DNA of 64,000 nucleotides from Comamonadaceae bacterium (GCA_027488215.1 JAIYCB010000026.1:79687-143686), one strand, 5' to 3'. Counted from the first letter of the stretch, positions 43,148 through 54,388 are shown. Notes: generated from the sequence alone by a model not told the origin. Numbers and translations: made by a program.

Positions 43148-44794
43148 TCACACGTCGATCGCAGACGCCGAGCCCGCCTGCTTGCGCAACTCAAACTTCT
43201 GAATCTTGCCCGTGCTGGTTTTGGGCAGCTCGCCAAACACCACTGCACGCGGCACCTTGAAGCCCGCCAGGTGTTGCTTGCAATGCGCCACGATATCCTC
43301 GGCGGTAACCTGAGCGTCGGCTTTGAGCTCCACAAAGGCGCAAGGTGTCTCGCCCCAGCGCGCATCGGGCTTGGCCACCACGGCCGCGGCCAGCACGGCG
43401 GTGTGACGGTACAGCACGTCCTCCACCTCGATGGATGAGATGTTCTCACCACCCGAGATGATGATGTCCTTGCTGCGATCCTTGATCTTGAAATAACCGT
43501 CCGGGTACTGCACCGCCAAGTCGCCGCTGTGGAACCAGCCCCCCGCAAAAGCCTCTTGTGTCGCCTTGGGGTTCTTGAGGTAACCCTTCATGGTGATGTT
43601 GCCCTTGAACATGATCTCGCCCATGGTCTCACCGTCTTGCGGCACGGGCTGCATGGTTTCGGGGTTGAGCACCCGCACGTCGCGCTGCAGGTGGTAGCGC
43701 ACCCCTTGGCGGGCATTCAACCGAGCCCGATCGCCAATGTCCAGCGCATCCCACTCGGGGTGCTTGGGGCACACGGTGGCGGGGCCATAGACTTCGGTGA
43801 GGCCATACACATGGGTCAAATCAAAGCCCATTTGCTCCATGCCTTCGATCATCGATGCAGGTGGCGCAGCGCCCGCCACCATGGCCTTGATCCCGGCGGG
43901 CACGCCCGACTTCATGGCGGCCGGGGCGTTAACCAGCAGGCCGTGCACGATGGGTGCGCCGCAGTAATGCGTCACGCCATGGTCGCGCATGGCGTCGAAC
44001 ATGGCCTGGGCATCGACCTTGCGCAAACACACATTCACGCCCGCACGCGCCGCCACCGTCCAAGGAAAGCACCAACCGTTGCAATGGAACATGGGCAGCG
44101 TCCACATGTAGACCGCGTGCTTGGGCATGTCCCATTCCAGAATGTTCGAGATCGCATTGGTCGCAGCACCCCGGTGGTGGTAGACCACGCCTTTGGGGTT
44201 GCCGGTGGTGCCGCTGGTGTAGTTCAACGCAATCGCGTCCCACTCATCACCTGGCAAGCTCCAGGCAAAGTCGGCGTCGCCGCGGGCCACAAAGGCTTCA
44301 TAAGTCACTGAGCCCAGCTTGTCGGTCGGGCCGGTGTACAGCGCGTCCTCGACGTCGATCACCAGCAAGGGCCGTGTGGACTGGCGCAGCGCCAGGGCTT
44401 TTTTCATCACCCCCGCAAACTCCGGGTCCACGATCACCGCCTTGGCCTCGCCGTGGTCCAGCATGAAGGCCACCGTTTCCGGGTCCAGGCGGGTGTTCAG
44501 GGCGTTGAGCACCGCGCCCGCCATCGGAATGCCAAAGTGCGCCTCGACCATGGGCGGTGTGTTGGGCAGCATCACCGCCACCGTGTCGTTCTTGCCGATG
44601 CCTGCCTGCGTGAGGGCGCTGGCCAGTTGGCGGCTACGGCGGTAGGTGGTGGCCCAATCCTGACGCAAATCGCCATGGACGATGGCCAGGCGGGTCGGGT
44701 ACACCTCGGCCGTGCGCTCAATGAAGCTCAACGGCGAGATGGGGGCGTGGTTGGCGGGGGTCTGGGGCAAGTCCTGATCGAAGATGCTGGTCAT
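43148..44794 (-). CDS. Acyl-CoA synthetase (AMP-forming)
   Basis: A 548-residue ANL-superfamily ligase. The AMP-binding loop is ALNYTSGTTGNPKGVVYHH, and VYGLTEVYGPATVCP is the A5-type motif. The C-terminal domain has GYFKIKDRSKDIIISGGENI, with the adenylation lysine in LPKTSTGKIQKFELR. The acid is not known; the family includes medium-chain and methylmercaptopropionate ligases. The start is ATG 44792-44794 with GGAG upstream. It is convergent with the NUDIX gene, and the repeat array starts shortly behind its 5' end. Confidence 0.92.
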   Translation of the reverse strand: MTSIFDQDLPQTPANHAPISPLSFIERTAEVYPTRLAIVHGDLRQDWATTYRRSRQLASALTQAGIGKNDTVAVMLPNTPPMVEAHFGIPMAGAVLNALNTRLDPETVAFMLDHGEAKAVIVDPEFAGVMKKALALRQSTRPLLVIDVEDALYTGPTDKLGSVTYEAFVARGDADFAWSLPGDEWDAIALNYTSGTTGNPKGVVYHHRGAATNAISNILEWDMPKHAVYMWTLPMFHCNGWCFPWTVAARAGVNVCLRKVDAQAMFDAMRDHGVTHYCGAPIVHGLLVNAPAAMKSGVPAGIKAMVAGAAPPASMIEGMEQMGFDLTHVYGLTEVYGPATVCPKHPEWDALDIGDRARLNARQGVRYHLQRDVRVLNPETMQPVPQDGETMGEIMFKGNITMKGYLKNPKATQEAFAGGWFHSGDLAVQYPDGYFKIKDRSKDIIISGGENISSIEVEDVLYRHTAVLAAAVVAKPDARWGETPCAFVELKADAQVTAEDIVAHCKQHLAGFKVPRAVVFGELPKTSTGKIQKFELRKQAGSASAIDV

Positions 44795-44884
44795 GGGGGT
44801 CTCCTGCGGAATTGATTCATTTTAGGCAATGCGCTCGCCCCCTTGCTGGCCGAACAATGGTGATCACCAATGACAAATCGATCC

Positions 44885-45306
44885 ATGGATTGCCGCGCTT
44901 CGCTCGCAATGACGGGATCGGCGTCATCGCGAGGCACGAAGCGATCCACCGTGGTCCACGAACGCAAGGATGGCCGCGCTTCGCTCGCAATGACGAGATC
45001 GGGGTCATCGCGAGGCACGAAGCGATCCACAGTGGTCCACGAACGCATGGATTGCCGCGCTTCGCTCGCAATGACGGGATCGGCGTCATCGCGAGGCACG
45101 AAGCGATCCACAGTGGTCCACGAACGCATGGATGGCCGCGCTTCGCTCGCAATGACGGGACCGGCGTCATCGCGAGGCACGAAGCGATCCACAGTGGTCC
45201 ACGAACGCATGGATGGCCGCGCTTCGCTCGCAATGACGGGATCGGCGTCATCGCGAGGCACGAAGCGATCCACAGTGGTCCACGAACGCATGGATGGCCG
45301 CGCTTG
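44885..45306. repeat. Tandem array of an 81-bp palindromic repeat
   Basis: About 5.2 copies with an exact 81-bp period lie between the acyl-CoA synthetase and dnaG. The core GCCGCGCTTCGCTCGCAATG starts at 44892, 44973, 45054, 45135 and 45216, with a partial copy at 45297. Each copy also contains GTCATCGCGAGGCACGAAGC, so the two ends can pair (CTCGCAATGAC against GTCATCGCGAG). The copies are nearly identical, which suggests recent expansion. The ORFs running through the array on both strands are repeats, not genes. A related array lies at 55441-55755. Confidence 0.92.
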
Positions 45307-45357
45307 CGGTGACACAGCAAGACCAAGGCCTGCCCAAACATCAGCGAAAATACCCCA

Positions 45358-47427
45358 ATGGCCATCCCCCAGTCCTTTTTGAGCGAACTGCTCGCCCGCG
45401 TCGACGTGGTCGAGGTGGTGGGCAAGTACGTCCAGCTCAAGAAGGGCGGCGCCAACTACATGGGGCTGTGCCCCTTCCATGGCGAGAAATCGCCCAGCTT
45501 CAGCGTCAGCCCGACCAAGCAGTTCTACCATTGCTTTGGCTGTGGCAAGAATGGCAACGCCATCGGCTTTCTGATGGACCACACCGGCATGAGCTTCATC
45601 GAGGCCGTCAAGGACCTGGCCCAGCAGATCGGCATGCAGGTGCCCGAAGAGCCGCAGTCGCCCGAAGAACGGGCCCGCGCGGCTGCGGCTAAGGCCAAGT
45701 CCGACAGCCTGACCGACGTGCTCGAAAAGGCCGGCGAGTCCTACCGCGAACACCTCAAGACCAGCCCACGGGCCATCGCCTACCTCAAGGGGCGGGGCCT
45801 GTCGGGGCAGATCGCCAAGCGCTTTGGCCTGGGCTACGCCCCCGAAGGCTGGCGCTCGCTGGCCAGCGTCTTTGCGAAATACGACGATCCGCTGCTGGCC
45901 GAAAGTGGCCTGGTGATCGTCAACGAGGAAGACGACAAGCGCTACGACCGTTTCCGCGACCGGATCATGTTCCCGATCCGCAACATCAAGGGCGAGTGCA
46001 TCGGCTTTGGCGGGCGGGTCATCGGTGACGGCACGCCCAAATACCTGAACTCGCCCGAGACGCCGGTCTTCCACAAGGGCCGCGAGCTCTACGGCCTCTA
46101 CGAAGCGCGCGAAGCCCTGCACAGCGCAGGCTACGTGCTGGTGACCGAAGGCTACATGGACGTGGTGGCGCTGGCCCAGCTGGGTTTTGCCAACGCGGTG
46201 GCCACACTGGGCACGGCCTGCACGCCCGACCATGTGCAGAAACTCTTTCGCTTCACCGACGCGGTGGTCTTCAGCTTCGACGGCGACGCCGCCGGCCGCC
46301 GAGCCGCCCGCAAGGCGCTCGACGGCGCCCTGCCCTATGCCACCGATGTGCGCAGCATCAAGTTTTTATTTTTACCCGCAGAGCACGATCCGGACAGCTA
46401 TGTGCGCGAGTTTGGCCAGGAGGCGTTTGCCGAGCAAATCAAGCAGGCCATGCCGCTGTCCCGCTTTTTGATCGAAGCGGCCAGCGCCGACTGTGACTTG
46501 CAAACCGCGGAAGGCCGCGCCCGCCTGTCGAGCCAGGCCCGCCCGCTTTGGCAACTGCTACCCGACGGCGCACTCAAGCAGCAATTGCTGTCGGAGATGG
46601 CGCAACTGATTCAATTGGAATCGGCAGGCCTAGAAAAACTCTGGGGCCAGCAAGCCGTCAGCGACCAGCGCTTTGCACCGCGCAATCAGGCCCATGCGAT
46701 GGCCCCGACCATGCAAGCCGCCAATACCAGTCTCAGCAAGGGAGTCGGCCCTGACGAGCGCCACGCCTTCGAGCCGCACTACGGCGAGCCCCCAGTCTGG
46801 TCTGGCGACAGCGCTTTCGCACCCGGCGGCTACAACAGCGCGGGCGGCAGTGCCTGGCCTCGAAAAAATTCAAACTGGAGCCCCAACAGCAAGTTAGGCT
46901 ACAGCCGCTTCAAACGCGAACAAGCACCTGTCTACACTGGCCCGCGCACTGTGCCCGCCAGCCGCGCCGACCACGCAGTCCGCCTGCTGCTGGGCAACAT
47001 GGCTTTGTGGGAATCCTTGACCGGAGAAGACCATGCCATGTTGTGCGCGTTGCCTGCGCCCCATGGCCCCGTGTTGGCCTGGCTCGAATCGGAGTTTCAC
47101 GAACAAGGGGCGCTGGGCTGGTCCACTTTGAACGAACGAATGCAAGGCCAACCCTTTGCAGAAGACGCACTTCGCTGGGTGGCCCAGGACAGAATCAACA
47201 CGGTGGTCGGCAGCGAGAACGCCACCCCACCTGACCCGCAAGAGGCACGACAAGAGTTGCGCAGGCTGGTGAGCATGCTGATGATCGACCACTTGCAACA
47301 GCTTAAAAATGAGGCCCTGGCGCAACACCAAAGTGGCCAGGATCCTGATGCATTGGCGCGTTACAGCAGCCTGGACAAACGCTGGCGCGAACTCAAAGCC
47401 TCAACCCATTTAACCAGCGCGCCTTGA
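45358..47427 (+). CDS. dnaG: DNA primase
   Basis: A 689-residue replication primase that makes RNA primers at the fork with DnaB. The zinc ligands are Cys38, His41, Cys59 and Cys62 (LCPFHGEKSP, YHCFGCG). The Toprim core has VTEGYMDVVALAQLGF and FSFDGDAAGRRAA. The C-terminal ~150 residues form the DnaB-interaction domain. A low-complexity Ser/Gly/Asn linker lies around 470-530. The gene is not followed by rpoD as in many bacteria. The repeat array ends about 50 bases upstream, in its promoter region. Confidence 0.97.
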   Translation: MAIPQSFLSELLARVDVVEVVGKYVQLKKGGANYMGLCPFHGEKSPSFSVSPTKQFYHCFGCGKNGNAIGFLMDHTGMSFIEAVKDLAQQIGMQVPEEPQSPEERARAAAAKAKSDSLTDVLEKAGESYREHLKTSPRAIAYLKGRGLSGQIAKRFGLGYAPEGWRSLASVFAKYDDPLLAESGLVIVNEEDDKRYDRFRDRIMFPIRNIKGECIGFGGRVIGDGTPKYLNSPETPVFHKGRELYGLYEAREALHSAGYVLVTEGYMDVVALAQLGFANAVATLGTACTPDHVQKLFRFTDAVVFSFDGDAAGRRAARKALDGALPYATDVRSIKFLFLPAEHDPDSYVREFGQEAFAEQIKQAMPLSRFLIEAASADCDLQTAEGRARLSSQARPLWQLLPDGALKQQLLSEMAQLIQLESAGLEKLWGQQAVSDQRFAPRNQAHAMAPTMQAANTSLSKGVGPDERHAFEPHYGEPPVWSGDSAFAPGGYNSAGGSAWPRKNSNWSPNSKLGYSRFKREQAPVYTGPRTVPASRADHAVRLLLGNMALWESLTGEDHAMLCALPAPHGPVLAWLESEFHEQGALGWSTLNERMQGQPFAEDALRWVAQDRINTVVGSENATPPDPQEARQELRRLVSMLMIDHLQQLKNEALAQHQSGQDPDALARYSSLDKRWRELKASTHLTSAP

Positions 47428-47430
47428 GGC

Positions 47431-48198
47431 TCACTTGCCCACCAGTTGATTGAACTTATCGGCTTCAAAAGTCTCGCGGGTTGCTCCGCCCTCGGGCATC
47501 TGCACTTGTTGCTGTGCACACAACTGCTCCAGAGCTTTCCAGATCATGGAGATTTGTTGTTCTTGCCCAGCCGCGTTGTCGATCAGGCCACGCAAGGCCT
47601 GACTGACCGGGTCATCGTCTTGGGTGATGCCGTAGGCCGTGAATTTGCGGTCGGTGCCCGACACATCGGCGCTCTCTCCCGCCTTGGACGGGATGATGCG
47701 CGCCGGAATGCCCACCGCCGTGGCGCCCGCAGGCACCGGCTTGATGACCACCGCGTTGCTGCCGATCTTGGCCCCATCGCCCACCTCAAAGCCGCCCAGC
47801 ACTTTGGCCCCGGCGCTCACGACCACATCTTTGCCGAGCGTCGGGTGACGTTTGGCACCCTTGTAGAGGGATGTACCGCCCAGTGTTACGCCCTGATAAA
47901 TCGTGCAACCGTCGCCAATTTCGGCGGTTTCGCCCACCACCACACCCATGGCGTGGTCAAAAAACACGCGCTCGCCAATCTTCGCGCCGGGGTGGATCTC
48001 AATGCCCGTGAGCCCTCGCGAAATGTGCGAGATGAAACGCCCCAGCCACTTGAACCCGTGGTTCCAACACCAGTGCGCCCGGCGGTGCAACACCAAAGCA
48101 TGCAAGCCCGGGTAACAGGTCAGCACTTCCCAAGCGGTGCGTGCTGCGGGGTCCCGGTCAAGGATGCATTGGATGTCGGAGCGAAGGCGTGAAAACAT
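47431..48198 (-). CDS. cysE: Serine O-acetyltransferase
   Basis: A 255-residue enzyme that acetylates serine with acetyl-CoA in cysteine synthesis. The N-terminal helical part ([20 protein letters not shown]) is followed by left-handed beta-helix hexapeptide repeats. [20 protein letters not shown] and [20 protein letters not shown] contain the catalytic His region. The C-terminal tail is longer than in short CysE forms. It is convergent with dnaG (3 bases). Confidence 0.95.
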   Translation of the reverse strand: MFSRLRSDIQCILDRDPAARTAWEVLTCYPGLHALVLHRRAHWCWNHGFKWLGRFISHISRGLTGIEIHPGAKIGERVFFDHAMGVVVGETAEIGDGCTIYQGVTLGGTSLYKGAKRHPTLGKDVVVSAGAKVLGGFEVGDGAKIGSNAVVIKPVPAGATAVGIPARIIPSKAGESADVSGTDRKFTAYGITQDDDPVSQALRGLIDNAAGQEQQISMIWKALEQLCAQQQVQMPEGGATRETFEADKFNQLVGK

Positions 48199-48209
48199 AG
48201 GCCTCGAGT

Positions 48210-48941
48210 CTATCGCTTGGCGCTGGCGGTCTGAATCATGGCCTTGGCCACCCCGCGCAGGATGTGGATTTCTTCCGGGCTGAGGTCAGCCCGGTTGAAC
48301 AGCTGGTTCAAGCGCGGCATGAGCTTTTTGGGCGCAGCCGGGTTCAAAAAGCCGATCTCCGTGAGCGCCTGCTCCCAATGCCCCAGCATACCTGCCACAT
48401 GCTTCGCATCGGCTTTTTCAGCGGGCGGCACCACGTCCTGCACCGGAAAGCCGCCAAGTGCCACGCGCCAGTCATAAGCAATCACCTGAATGGCCGAGCC
48501 CAGATTGAGCGAGCCAAACTGCGGATTCGTCGGGATCGACAGCGCCACATGGCAGCGGTAAACGTCCTCGTTCTTCATGCCAAAGCGCTCGGAGCCGAAC
48601 AAAAACGCCACGCACTGTTCGGGCGCACCGGGTTTCGTCAACTCGGCAAAGTGCTCACGGGGGGAGCGGGTGGGCGGTCCAAAATCGCGCGGCGTCATGG
48701 CGGTGGCGCACAAATGCGTCACGCCATCCAAAGCTTCGTCCAGCGTGTCGACCACACGGGCCTTGGCCAACACATCGTTGGCACCACTGGCGCGCTGGAT
48801 GGTTTCCTCTTTGCGCAGTACATTGGGCCAACGCGGCGCCACCAGCACCAAATCGTCAAAACCCATGACCTTCAGGGCTCGGGCGGCAGCGCCCACATTG
48901 CCGGCATGGCTGGTTTCTATCAAGATGAATCGCGTTTGCAT
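48210..48941 (-). CDS. trmJ: TrmJ-type tRNA 2'-O-methyltransferase (SPOUT)
   Basis: A 243-residue SpoU-family RNA methyltransferase. The start [20 protein letters not shown] is typical, and [20 protein letters not shown] holds the SAM-binding knot. [20 protein letters not shown] is the last family motif. TrmJ methylates the 2'-OH of position 32 in tRNA. The ATG at 48939-48941 was chosen over a GTG at 48956. It is 11 bases upstream of cysE and may be co-transcribed with it. It is divergent from suhB. Confidence 0.92.
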   Translation of the reverse strand: MQTRFILIETSHAGNVGAAARALKVMGFDDLVLVAPRWPNVLRKEETIQRASGANDVLAKARVVDTLDEALDGVTHLCATAMTPRDFGPPTRSPREHFAELTKPGAPEQCVAFLFGSERFGMKNEDVYRCHVALSIPTNPQFGSLNLGSAIQVIAYDWRVALGGFPVQDVVPPAEKADAKHVAGMLGHWEQALTEIGFLNPAAPKKLMPRLNQLFNRADLSPEEIHILRGVAKAMIQTASAKR

Positions 48942-49090
48942 GCCCCGATTGTCCACGCTCGGACCTGGCAGTTCGCGACCGCATCAACGCTCTATGACGC
49001 CAAAACGACGGGCGCCTTGGCATTTCATGAGAAAATTCAACCTTCGCCGCCGCGATCGTGCGTGGGCCAGTCCAGTTCTTCACACAATTC

Positions 49091-50053
49091 ATGTCGTCCA
49101 ATCTCCACCCCATGCTCAACGTGGCCATCAAGGCTGCGCGCGCCGCTGGCGCCATCATCAACCGTGCCGCGCTCGACGTTGAGGCCGTTCGCATCTCGCA
49201 AAAACAAGTCAACGACTTCGTCACCGAGATCGACCATGCCAGTGAAAAAGTCATCATCGACACCCTGCTGACCGCCTACCCTGACCACGGCATCCTGGCC
49301 GAAGAGTCGGGCAGCACACACGGCAACCCCCTCGCTGATCACATCTGGATCATCGACCCCTTGGACGGCACGACCAACTTCATCCACGGCTTTCCTGTTT
49401 ATTGCGTGAGCATTGCCCTGCAAGTACGCGGCAAGATCGAACAAGCCGTCATTTACGACCCCACCCGCAACGACTTGTTCACCGCCACCAAAGGCCGTGG
49501 CGCGTTCATGAACGACCGCCGCCTGCGCGTAAGCAAACGCATCCGCCTGCAGGAATGCATCATCTCCACGGGCTTTCCCTTCCGCAAGGGCGACAACTTC
49601 AACCAATACCTGCGCATGATGGGCGATGTGATGCAACGCACCGCTGGTCTGCGCCGCCCCGGTTCCGCCGCACTCGATCTGGCCTATGTGGCCGCAGGCT
49701 TTACCGACGGCTTTTTTGAAACAGGCCTGTCGCCTTGGGACATCGCAGCAGGCTCCTTGCTGGTGACCGAAGCCGGTGGCCTGATCGGCAACTTCACCGG
49801 CGAAGCCGACTTTCTGGAACAAAAGGAATGCCTGGCTGGTGCGCCCCGCATCTATGGTCAACTCGTCACCCTTCTGAGCAGATACAGCAAATTCGCCAGT
49901 GCGAGCGACAAAGCGGCTGTGCGCACGGCCGTCGACAACCTGAGCGGGGATCGCACATCGGACTCGCACAACCCCGATGCCGATGCTACAGAAACCGCCA
50001 CCGGTGAAAGCACAAAAGCGACCAGCAAAGAGGGCAAAGACGCCCCGTTTTAA
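49091..50053 (+). CDS. suhB: Inositol-1-monophosphatase (SuhB family)
   Basis: A 320-residue Mg-dependent phosphatase. Metal-site motifs are EESGS (residues ~74-78), [13 protein letters not shown] (near 88) and [15 protein letters not shown] (near 215). SuhB also assists rRNA maturation with Nus factors. The start ATG 49091 precedes the usual [15 protein letters not shown] region; an in-frame GTG at 49058 is less likely. The C-terminal ~45 residues are a charged Thr/Ser/Asp/Lys tail not needed for catalysis. A bidirectional terminator follows. Confidence 0.94.
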   Translation: MSSNLHPMLNVAIKAARAAGAIINRAALDVEAVRISQKQVNDFVTEIDHASEKVIIDTLLTAYPDHGILAEESGSTHGNPLADHIWIIDPLDGTTNFIHGFPVYCVSIALQVRGKIEQAVIYDPTRNDLFTATKGRGAFMNDRRLRVSKRIRLQECIISTGFPFRKGDNFNQYLRMMGDVMQRTAGLRRPGSAALDLAYVAAGFTDGFFETGLSPWDIAAGSLLVTEAGGLIGNFTGEADFLEQKECLAGAPRIYGQLVTLLSRYSKFASASDKAAVRTAVDNLSGDRTSDSHNPDADATETATGESTKATSKEGKDAPF

Positions 50054-50088
50054 GCTCGCGTCTCTCGATTAAACGAGCGTGTCCAGCC

Positions 50089-50121
50089 CAAAAAAAGCAC
50101 CTCGCTGGAGGTGCTTTTTTT
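50089..50121. terminator. Bidirectional terminator between suhB and the CNNM gene
   Basis: The stem AGCACCTC/GAGGTGCT (50096-50103 with 50108-50115) has a 4-base GCTG loop. It is flanked by a run of seven A residues on the left and seven T residues on the right, so it can stop both convergent transcripts. Confidence 0.92.
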
Positions 50122-50136
50122 CGCGCGCCGGCCAGA

Positions 50137-51462
50137 TCAGTTGCCGGGCGTTGATTCGCCGCTTGAATCGCCCTCAGCGGGCGGCAAGCGGGTAGCCAGC
50201 ACCTTGTCGATAGCGCGACCATCCATGTCCACGATCTCCAGCTTCCAGCCTTCCCATTTCACCGCATCGGCCTCCTTGGGCAAAGCGCCGGTGAGCAGCA
50301 TGATCATGCCGCTCAGGGTGTGGTATCGGCCACGCTCTTCTTCGGGCACCTCTTCCAGACCCAAACGGTCTTTCAGTTCGGGCACCGGGATGTGGCCATC
50401 GAGCAGCCAACTGCCGTCTTCGCGCTGCACCGCCCATGAAGTTTCGGGGTCACGCGGTTGGAACTCCCCCGTGATCGCCTCAATCAGGTCTTGCAGCGTG
50501 ATGATGCCCTGCACCTCGCCGTACTCATCGATCACAAAAGCCATGTGCACATCGGACAAGCGGAAGTTGTCCAACAACTCCATGCCCGTGATGGTTTCGG
50601 GCACGTAGAGCGGACTTTGCAGCGCTTGATCGCGCAGCGATTGCGACTTGTCTTTCAAGGCACGTGCCAACCACTGACGCGCATTGATGACACCCAAGAT
50701 GTTTTCAATGCCGCCTTGCACCACCGGAAAGCGGGCATGGTCAGACTCTTCGATGTGACGCAGGTTGTCCTCAAAGGAATCGTCCACGTCCAGGCAAACG
50801 ATGTCGGCACGCGGCACCATGAGCGAGCCGATTTGACGGTCGTCCAAGCGGAACACGTTGCGCACCATGGTGTGCTCGTGCGACTCGATCACGCCAGCCG
50901 AAGTCCCCTCGACCAACATGGCATGGATTTCTTCCTCAGTCACGGGCGTGCCCTTGGTCTCCTTCACACCCATCAGGCGCAAAATGGCGCGGGTCGAAGT
51001 CGACAACAAAATCACAAAGGGCTTGGTCGCCAAGGCCAAAAAATTGATGGGCCGCGCCACCAAGCGGGCAAAGGTTTCGGGGTAAGACTGGCCAATGCGC
51101 TTGGGCACCAACTCACCCACCACAATCGAAAAATAGGTGATGGTCACCACCACCAAGGCGGTGGCACCAAAACTGGCGTACGACTGCGAAACACCCAAAC
51201 TCACCAACCAATGGGACAGGGGTTCTGCCAGTGCGGCTTCACCCACGATACCGTTCAAAACGCCAATGGACGTGATGCCGATCTGGATGGTGGACAAAAA
51301 TCGGGTGGGGTCTTCGCCCAATTTGACAGCCGCTGCGGCGCTGCTGTCGCCCTCATCAATCAACTTCTGCAGCCTGGCTTTTCTGGCGGTGACCAGTGCA
51401 ATCTCGGACATGGCAAACAAGCCGTTCAGGAAGATGAGGGCAAAAAGTATCGCTATTTCCAT
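50137..51462 (-). CDS. CNNM/CorC-family membrane protein (hemolysin-like)
   Basis: A 441-residue inner-membrane protein. The DUF21 transmembrane domain covers about residues 1-185, starting IAILFALIFLNGLFAMSEIA. Two CBS domains follow (VPRADIVCLDVDDSFEDNL, VINARQWLARAL, VIDEYGEVQGIITLQDLIEA). A CorC_HlyC domain forms the C-terminus (WLLDGHIPVPELKDRLG). Relatives handle Mg2+/Co2+ efflux or Na+/Mg2+ exchange. The start ATG 51460-51462 precedes the first membrane segment; the frame is open to 51573. It is divergent from mutS with 255 bases between. Confidence 0.9.
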   Translation of the reverse strand: MEIAILFALIFLNGLFAMSEIALVTARKARLQKLIDEGDSSAAAAVKLGEDPTRFLSTIQIGITSIGVLNGIVGEAALAEPLSHWLVSLGVSQSYASFGATALVVVTITYFSIVVGELVPKRIGQSYPETFARLVARPINFLALATKPFVILLSTSTRAILRLMGVKETKGTPVTEEEIHAMLVEGTSAGVIESHEHTMVRNVFRLDDRQIGSLMVPRADIVCLDVDDSFEDNLRHIEESDHARFPVVQGGIENILGVINARQWLARALKDKSQSLRDQALQSPLYVPETITGMELLDNFRLSDVHMAFVIDEYGEVQGIITLQDLIEAITGEFQPRDPETSWAVQREDGSWLLDGHIPVPELKDRLGLEEVPEEERGRYHTLSGMIMLLTGALPKEADAVKWEGWKLEIVDMDGRAIDKVLATRLPPAEGDSSGESTPGN

Positions 51463-51716
51463 ACAAGGGGCTCGTTGAAGCCCTGGGAGTTTTGTTGTCA
51501 CGATTGTAAAGAAGCGCGCAGGGCTTGATGCGGGGCCTGGTTTAAAGCCTTTTGAGCGCTCCCAGCTGCGCATTGCTCAAACCCCTGAGCACGGTCTTTG
51601 CCTCAGTCGCGCAGCCGACCCCGGCAGCGCGGCCCTGCACTCCCACTAAAATCAAGGTTCTCTTCTCAACTCACTCCCGAATCCGGTGACTTTTGCACAA
51701 GTCGGTCCCGCTCTTG

Positions 51717-54377
51717 ATGCCCAACGACATGCCCCCTGCACCCAGCCCTGCTGACTTTGCTGGCCACACGCCCATGATGGCCCAGTACCTGGGGATCAAG
51801 GCGGCGTTTCCGGACACGCTGGTGTTCTACCGCATGGGCGACTTTTACGAGCTGTTCTTTGCCGACGCCGAAAAAGCCGCCGGCCTGCTGGATATCACTT
51901 TGACGCGCAGGGGTCAGTCTGCGGGTCAACCGGTGCTGATGGCGGGCGTTCCGTTTCACTCGGTCGAGACCTACCTGGCGCGCCTCATCAAGCTGGGCGA
52001 GTCGGTGGCCATTTGCGAGCAAGTGGGCGATGTGGCCACGTCCAAAGGCCCGGTGGAGCGCAAAGTGGTGCGCGTGGTCACCCCAGGCACCCTGACCGAC
52101 ACCGAGCTGCTGTCCGACAAGAGCGAAACCATCTTGCTGGCCGTGCACCAAGCGGGCAAAAACCGCTGTGGCTTGGCTTGGCTGAGCGTGACTCAGGGCG
52201 TGGTGCAACTGGCGGAATGCGGTCAAGATGAACTGCCCGACTGGATCGACCGCATTGCCCCCAGCGAATTGCTGGCCAGCGCTGGCATGACGCCCACCTT
52301 TGAGCAAAAGCTGCGCAGCCTCAAAACCGCAGGCCGGGGCAGCTGGTCTTTTGCCCTGCGGCCAGATTTTCAATTTGACGCAGGCTTGGGCCAGCGCAAG
52401 CTGCTGGAGCAACTGCAAGCCGCGTCGCTCGCTGCCTGGAGCGCCGACGCCCTGAGCAACGCGCACGCCGCCTCTGCTGCACTGCTCACTTATGCCGAAC
52501 ACACCCAAGGCCGCAGCCTGCCGCATGTGCAGCGGGTGCAGGTGCAGCGCTCGGACGCGCTGATCGACCTGCCCGCCAGCACGCGCCGCAACCTGGAGCT
52601 GACCCAAACCCTGCGCGGCGAAAGCGCTGCCAATTCACCCACGCTGTTTGCCCTGCTCGACACCTGCATGACCGGCATGGGCAGCCGCCTGCTCAAAAGC
52701 TGGCTGCTCAGCCCGCCGCGTGACCGCCAAGCCGCGATGGACCGCCTGCAGGCCCAAGCCGTGTTGCGCGGGGAAAGTGGCGCCGGCGCATGGACCAGCC
52801 TGCGCGAACAACTCAAAGGGGCCAGCGATGTAGAGCGCATCACCGCCCGCACCGCGCTGCGCCAGGTACGCCCGCGCGAGCTGGTGGCCCTGCGCCACGC
52901 GCTGGCGCGTGCGGCTTCGCTGTCGGTGCAACTGCAAGCGCTGAGCCCTGAGCCCGGCAGCTTGCTGGCTGGGATGGTCAGCTGGCTCACGCCTCCCACC
53001 AATTGCGCCGAGCTGCTGCAAATGGCCCTGCTCGAAGAGCCCGCTGCGCTGGTGCGCGACGGCGGCATCATCGCCGATGGCCTGGACGCCGAGCTGGACG
53101 AGCTGCGTGCTATCCAAACCAACTGCGATGCATTTTTGCTCGACCTGGAAACCCGCGAAAAAGAGCGCACCGGCATCGCCAACCTGCGGGTGCAGTTCAA
53201 CAAGGTGCACGGCTTTTACATCGAGGTCACGCAAGGGCAACTCGACAAAGTTCCTGACGACTACCGTCGCCGCCAGACCTTGAAAAACGCCGAACGATTC
53301 ATCACGCCCGAGCTCAAAACCTTTGAAGACAAGGCCCTGTCGGCGCAAGAGCGCGCCTTGGCCCGAGAGAAGTGGCTCTACGAAGGCCTGCTCGACCAAC
53401 TTCAGCCTTTTGTGCCGGCACTCACCGAATTGGCGCAGGCCATGGCCAGCTTGGACGTGCTGTGCGCACTGACCGAGCGCTCGCTCACCCTCAATTGGTG
53501 CGCGCCTGAGTTCACCAAAGAGCCCTGCATCGAAATCCGCCAAGGCCGCCACCCGGTGGTCGAAGCCCGCCTGGCCGAACTGTCCGGTGCCAGCTTCATC
53601 GCCAACGACACGGTGCTCGGCCCCAAGCAGCGTTTACAGATCATCACCGGCCCCAACATGGGCGGTAAATCGACCTACATGCGCCAGGTGGCATTGATCG
53701 TGCTTTTGGCCAGCATCGGCAGCCACGTGCCCGCCAACCGCTGTCGCCTCGGCCCCATCGATGCCATCCACACTCGCATCGGTGCGGCCGACGACCTGGC
53801 CAACGCCCAATCGACCTTCATGCTGGAGATGACCGAAGCCGCACAAATCTTGCACAGCGCCACGCCGCACAGCCTGGTGCTGATGGACGAGATCGGGCGC
53901 GGCACCTCGACCTTTGACGGCCTGGCCCTGGCCAGCGGCATTGCCACACACCTGCACAACAAAACGCAGGCCTTTGCGCTGTTCGCCACGCACTACTTCG
54001 AGCTGACAGAGTTCCCGGCCACGCACACAGCCGCCGTCAACATGCATGTGAGCGCAGCCGAGTCCGGCGCGTCGATTGTGTTTTTGCACGAGCTGCAACC
54101 GGGCCCCGCCAGCAAGAGCTATGGCGTGCAAGTGGCTCGGCTGGCGGGTATGCCTGCCGCCGTACTCAACCATGCACGGCATGCGCTCAGCGCCCTCGAG
54201 GCCGGTGCCACTGAAAGCCGCCAGCAAGTCGACCTGTTTGCCGCACCACCCGAGACTGAAGCGGCTGGCCCCAGCCCGATCGAATCAGCGCTGGCCCAAA
54301 TCAACCCCGATGCACTCAGCCCCCGAGAAGCGCTGGACGCCCTGTATGCCTTGCAGCGTTTGCTGCCCAAAAACTGA
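51717..54377 (+). CDS. mutS: DNA mismatch repair protein MutS
   Basis: An 886-residue mismatch sensor and ATPase. The mismatch-binding Phe-x-Glu motif is F43-Y-E45 in MGDFYELFF. Walker A is [13 protein letters not shown] near residue 645, and [20 protein letters not shown] follows. [14 protein letters not shown] is also present. The start is ambiguous between ATG 51717 and ATG 51729; an in-frame TTG at 51693 was rejected. It is followed after 11 bases by the Anbu gene, which may share its transcript. Confidence 0.97.
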   Translation: MPNDMPPAPSPADFAGHTPMMAQYLGIKAAFPDTLVFYRMGDFYELFFADAEKAAGLLDITLTRRGQSAGQPVLMAGVPFHSVETYLARLIKLGESVAICEQVGDVATSKGPVERKVVRVVTPGTLTDTELLSDKSETILLAVHQAGKNRCGLAWLSVTQGVVQLAECGQDELPDWIDRIAPSELLASAGMTPTFEQKLRSLKTAGRGSWSFALRPDFQFDAGLGQRKLLEQLQAASLAAWSADALSNAHAASAALLTYAEHTQGRSLPHVQRVQVQRSDALIDLPASTRRNLELTQTLRGESAANSPTLFALLDTCMTGMGSRLLKSWLLSPPRDRQAAMDRLQAQAVLRGESGAGAWTSLREQLKGASDVERITARTALRQVRPRELVALRHALARAASLSVQLQALSPEPGSLLAGMVSWLTPPTNCAELLQMALLEEPAALVRDGGIIADGLDAELDELRAIQTNCDAFLLDLETREKERTGIANLRVQFNKVHGFYIEVTQGQLDKVPDDYRRRQTLKNAERFITPELKTFEDKALSAQERALAREKWLYEGLLDQLQPFVPALTELAQAMASLDVLCALTERSLTLNWCAPEFTKEPCIEIRQGRHPVVEARLAELSGASFIANDTVLGPKQRLQIITGPNMGGKSTYMRQVALIVLLASIGSHVPANRCRLGPIDAIHTRIGAADDLANAQSTFMLEMTEAAQILHSATPHSLVLMDEIGRGTSTFDGLALASGIATHLHNKTQAFALFATHYFELTEFPATHTAAVNMHVSAAESGASIVFLHELQPGPASKSYGVQVARLAGMPAAVLNHARHALSALEAGATESRQQVDLFAAPPETEAAGPSPIESALAQINPDALSPREALDALYALQRLLPKN

Positions 54378-54388
54378 AGAGCCCATTC

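Noticed and set aside
44885..45306. Possible CRISPR array
   Set aside because: Whole 81-bp units are repeated nearly identically, with no unique spacers, and no cas genes are nearby. The same holds for 55441-55755.
44812..45382. Plus-strand frames made of 27-residue repeats before dnaG
   Set aside because: They are only translated DNA repeats; there is no start site or conserved domain, and all frames are open because the period is a multiple of three.
44791..46233. 480-codon minus-strand frame through the repeat array and dnaG
   Set aside because: The product is mostly the 81-bp repeat read as protein plus antisense dnaG.
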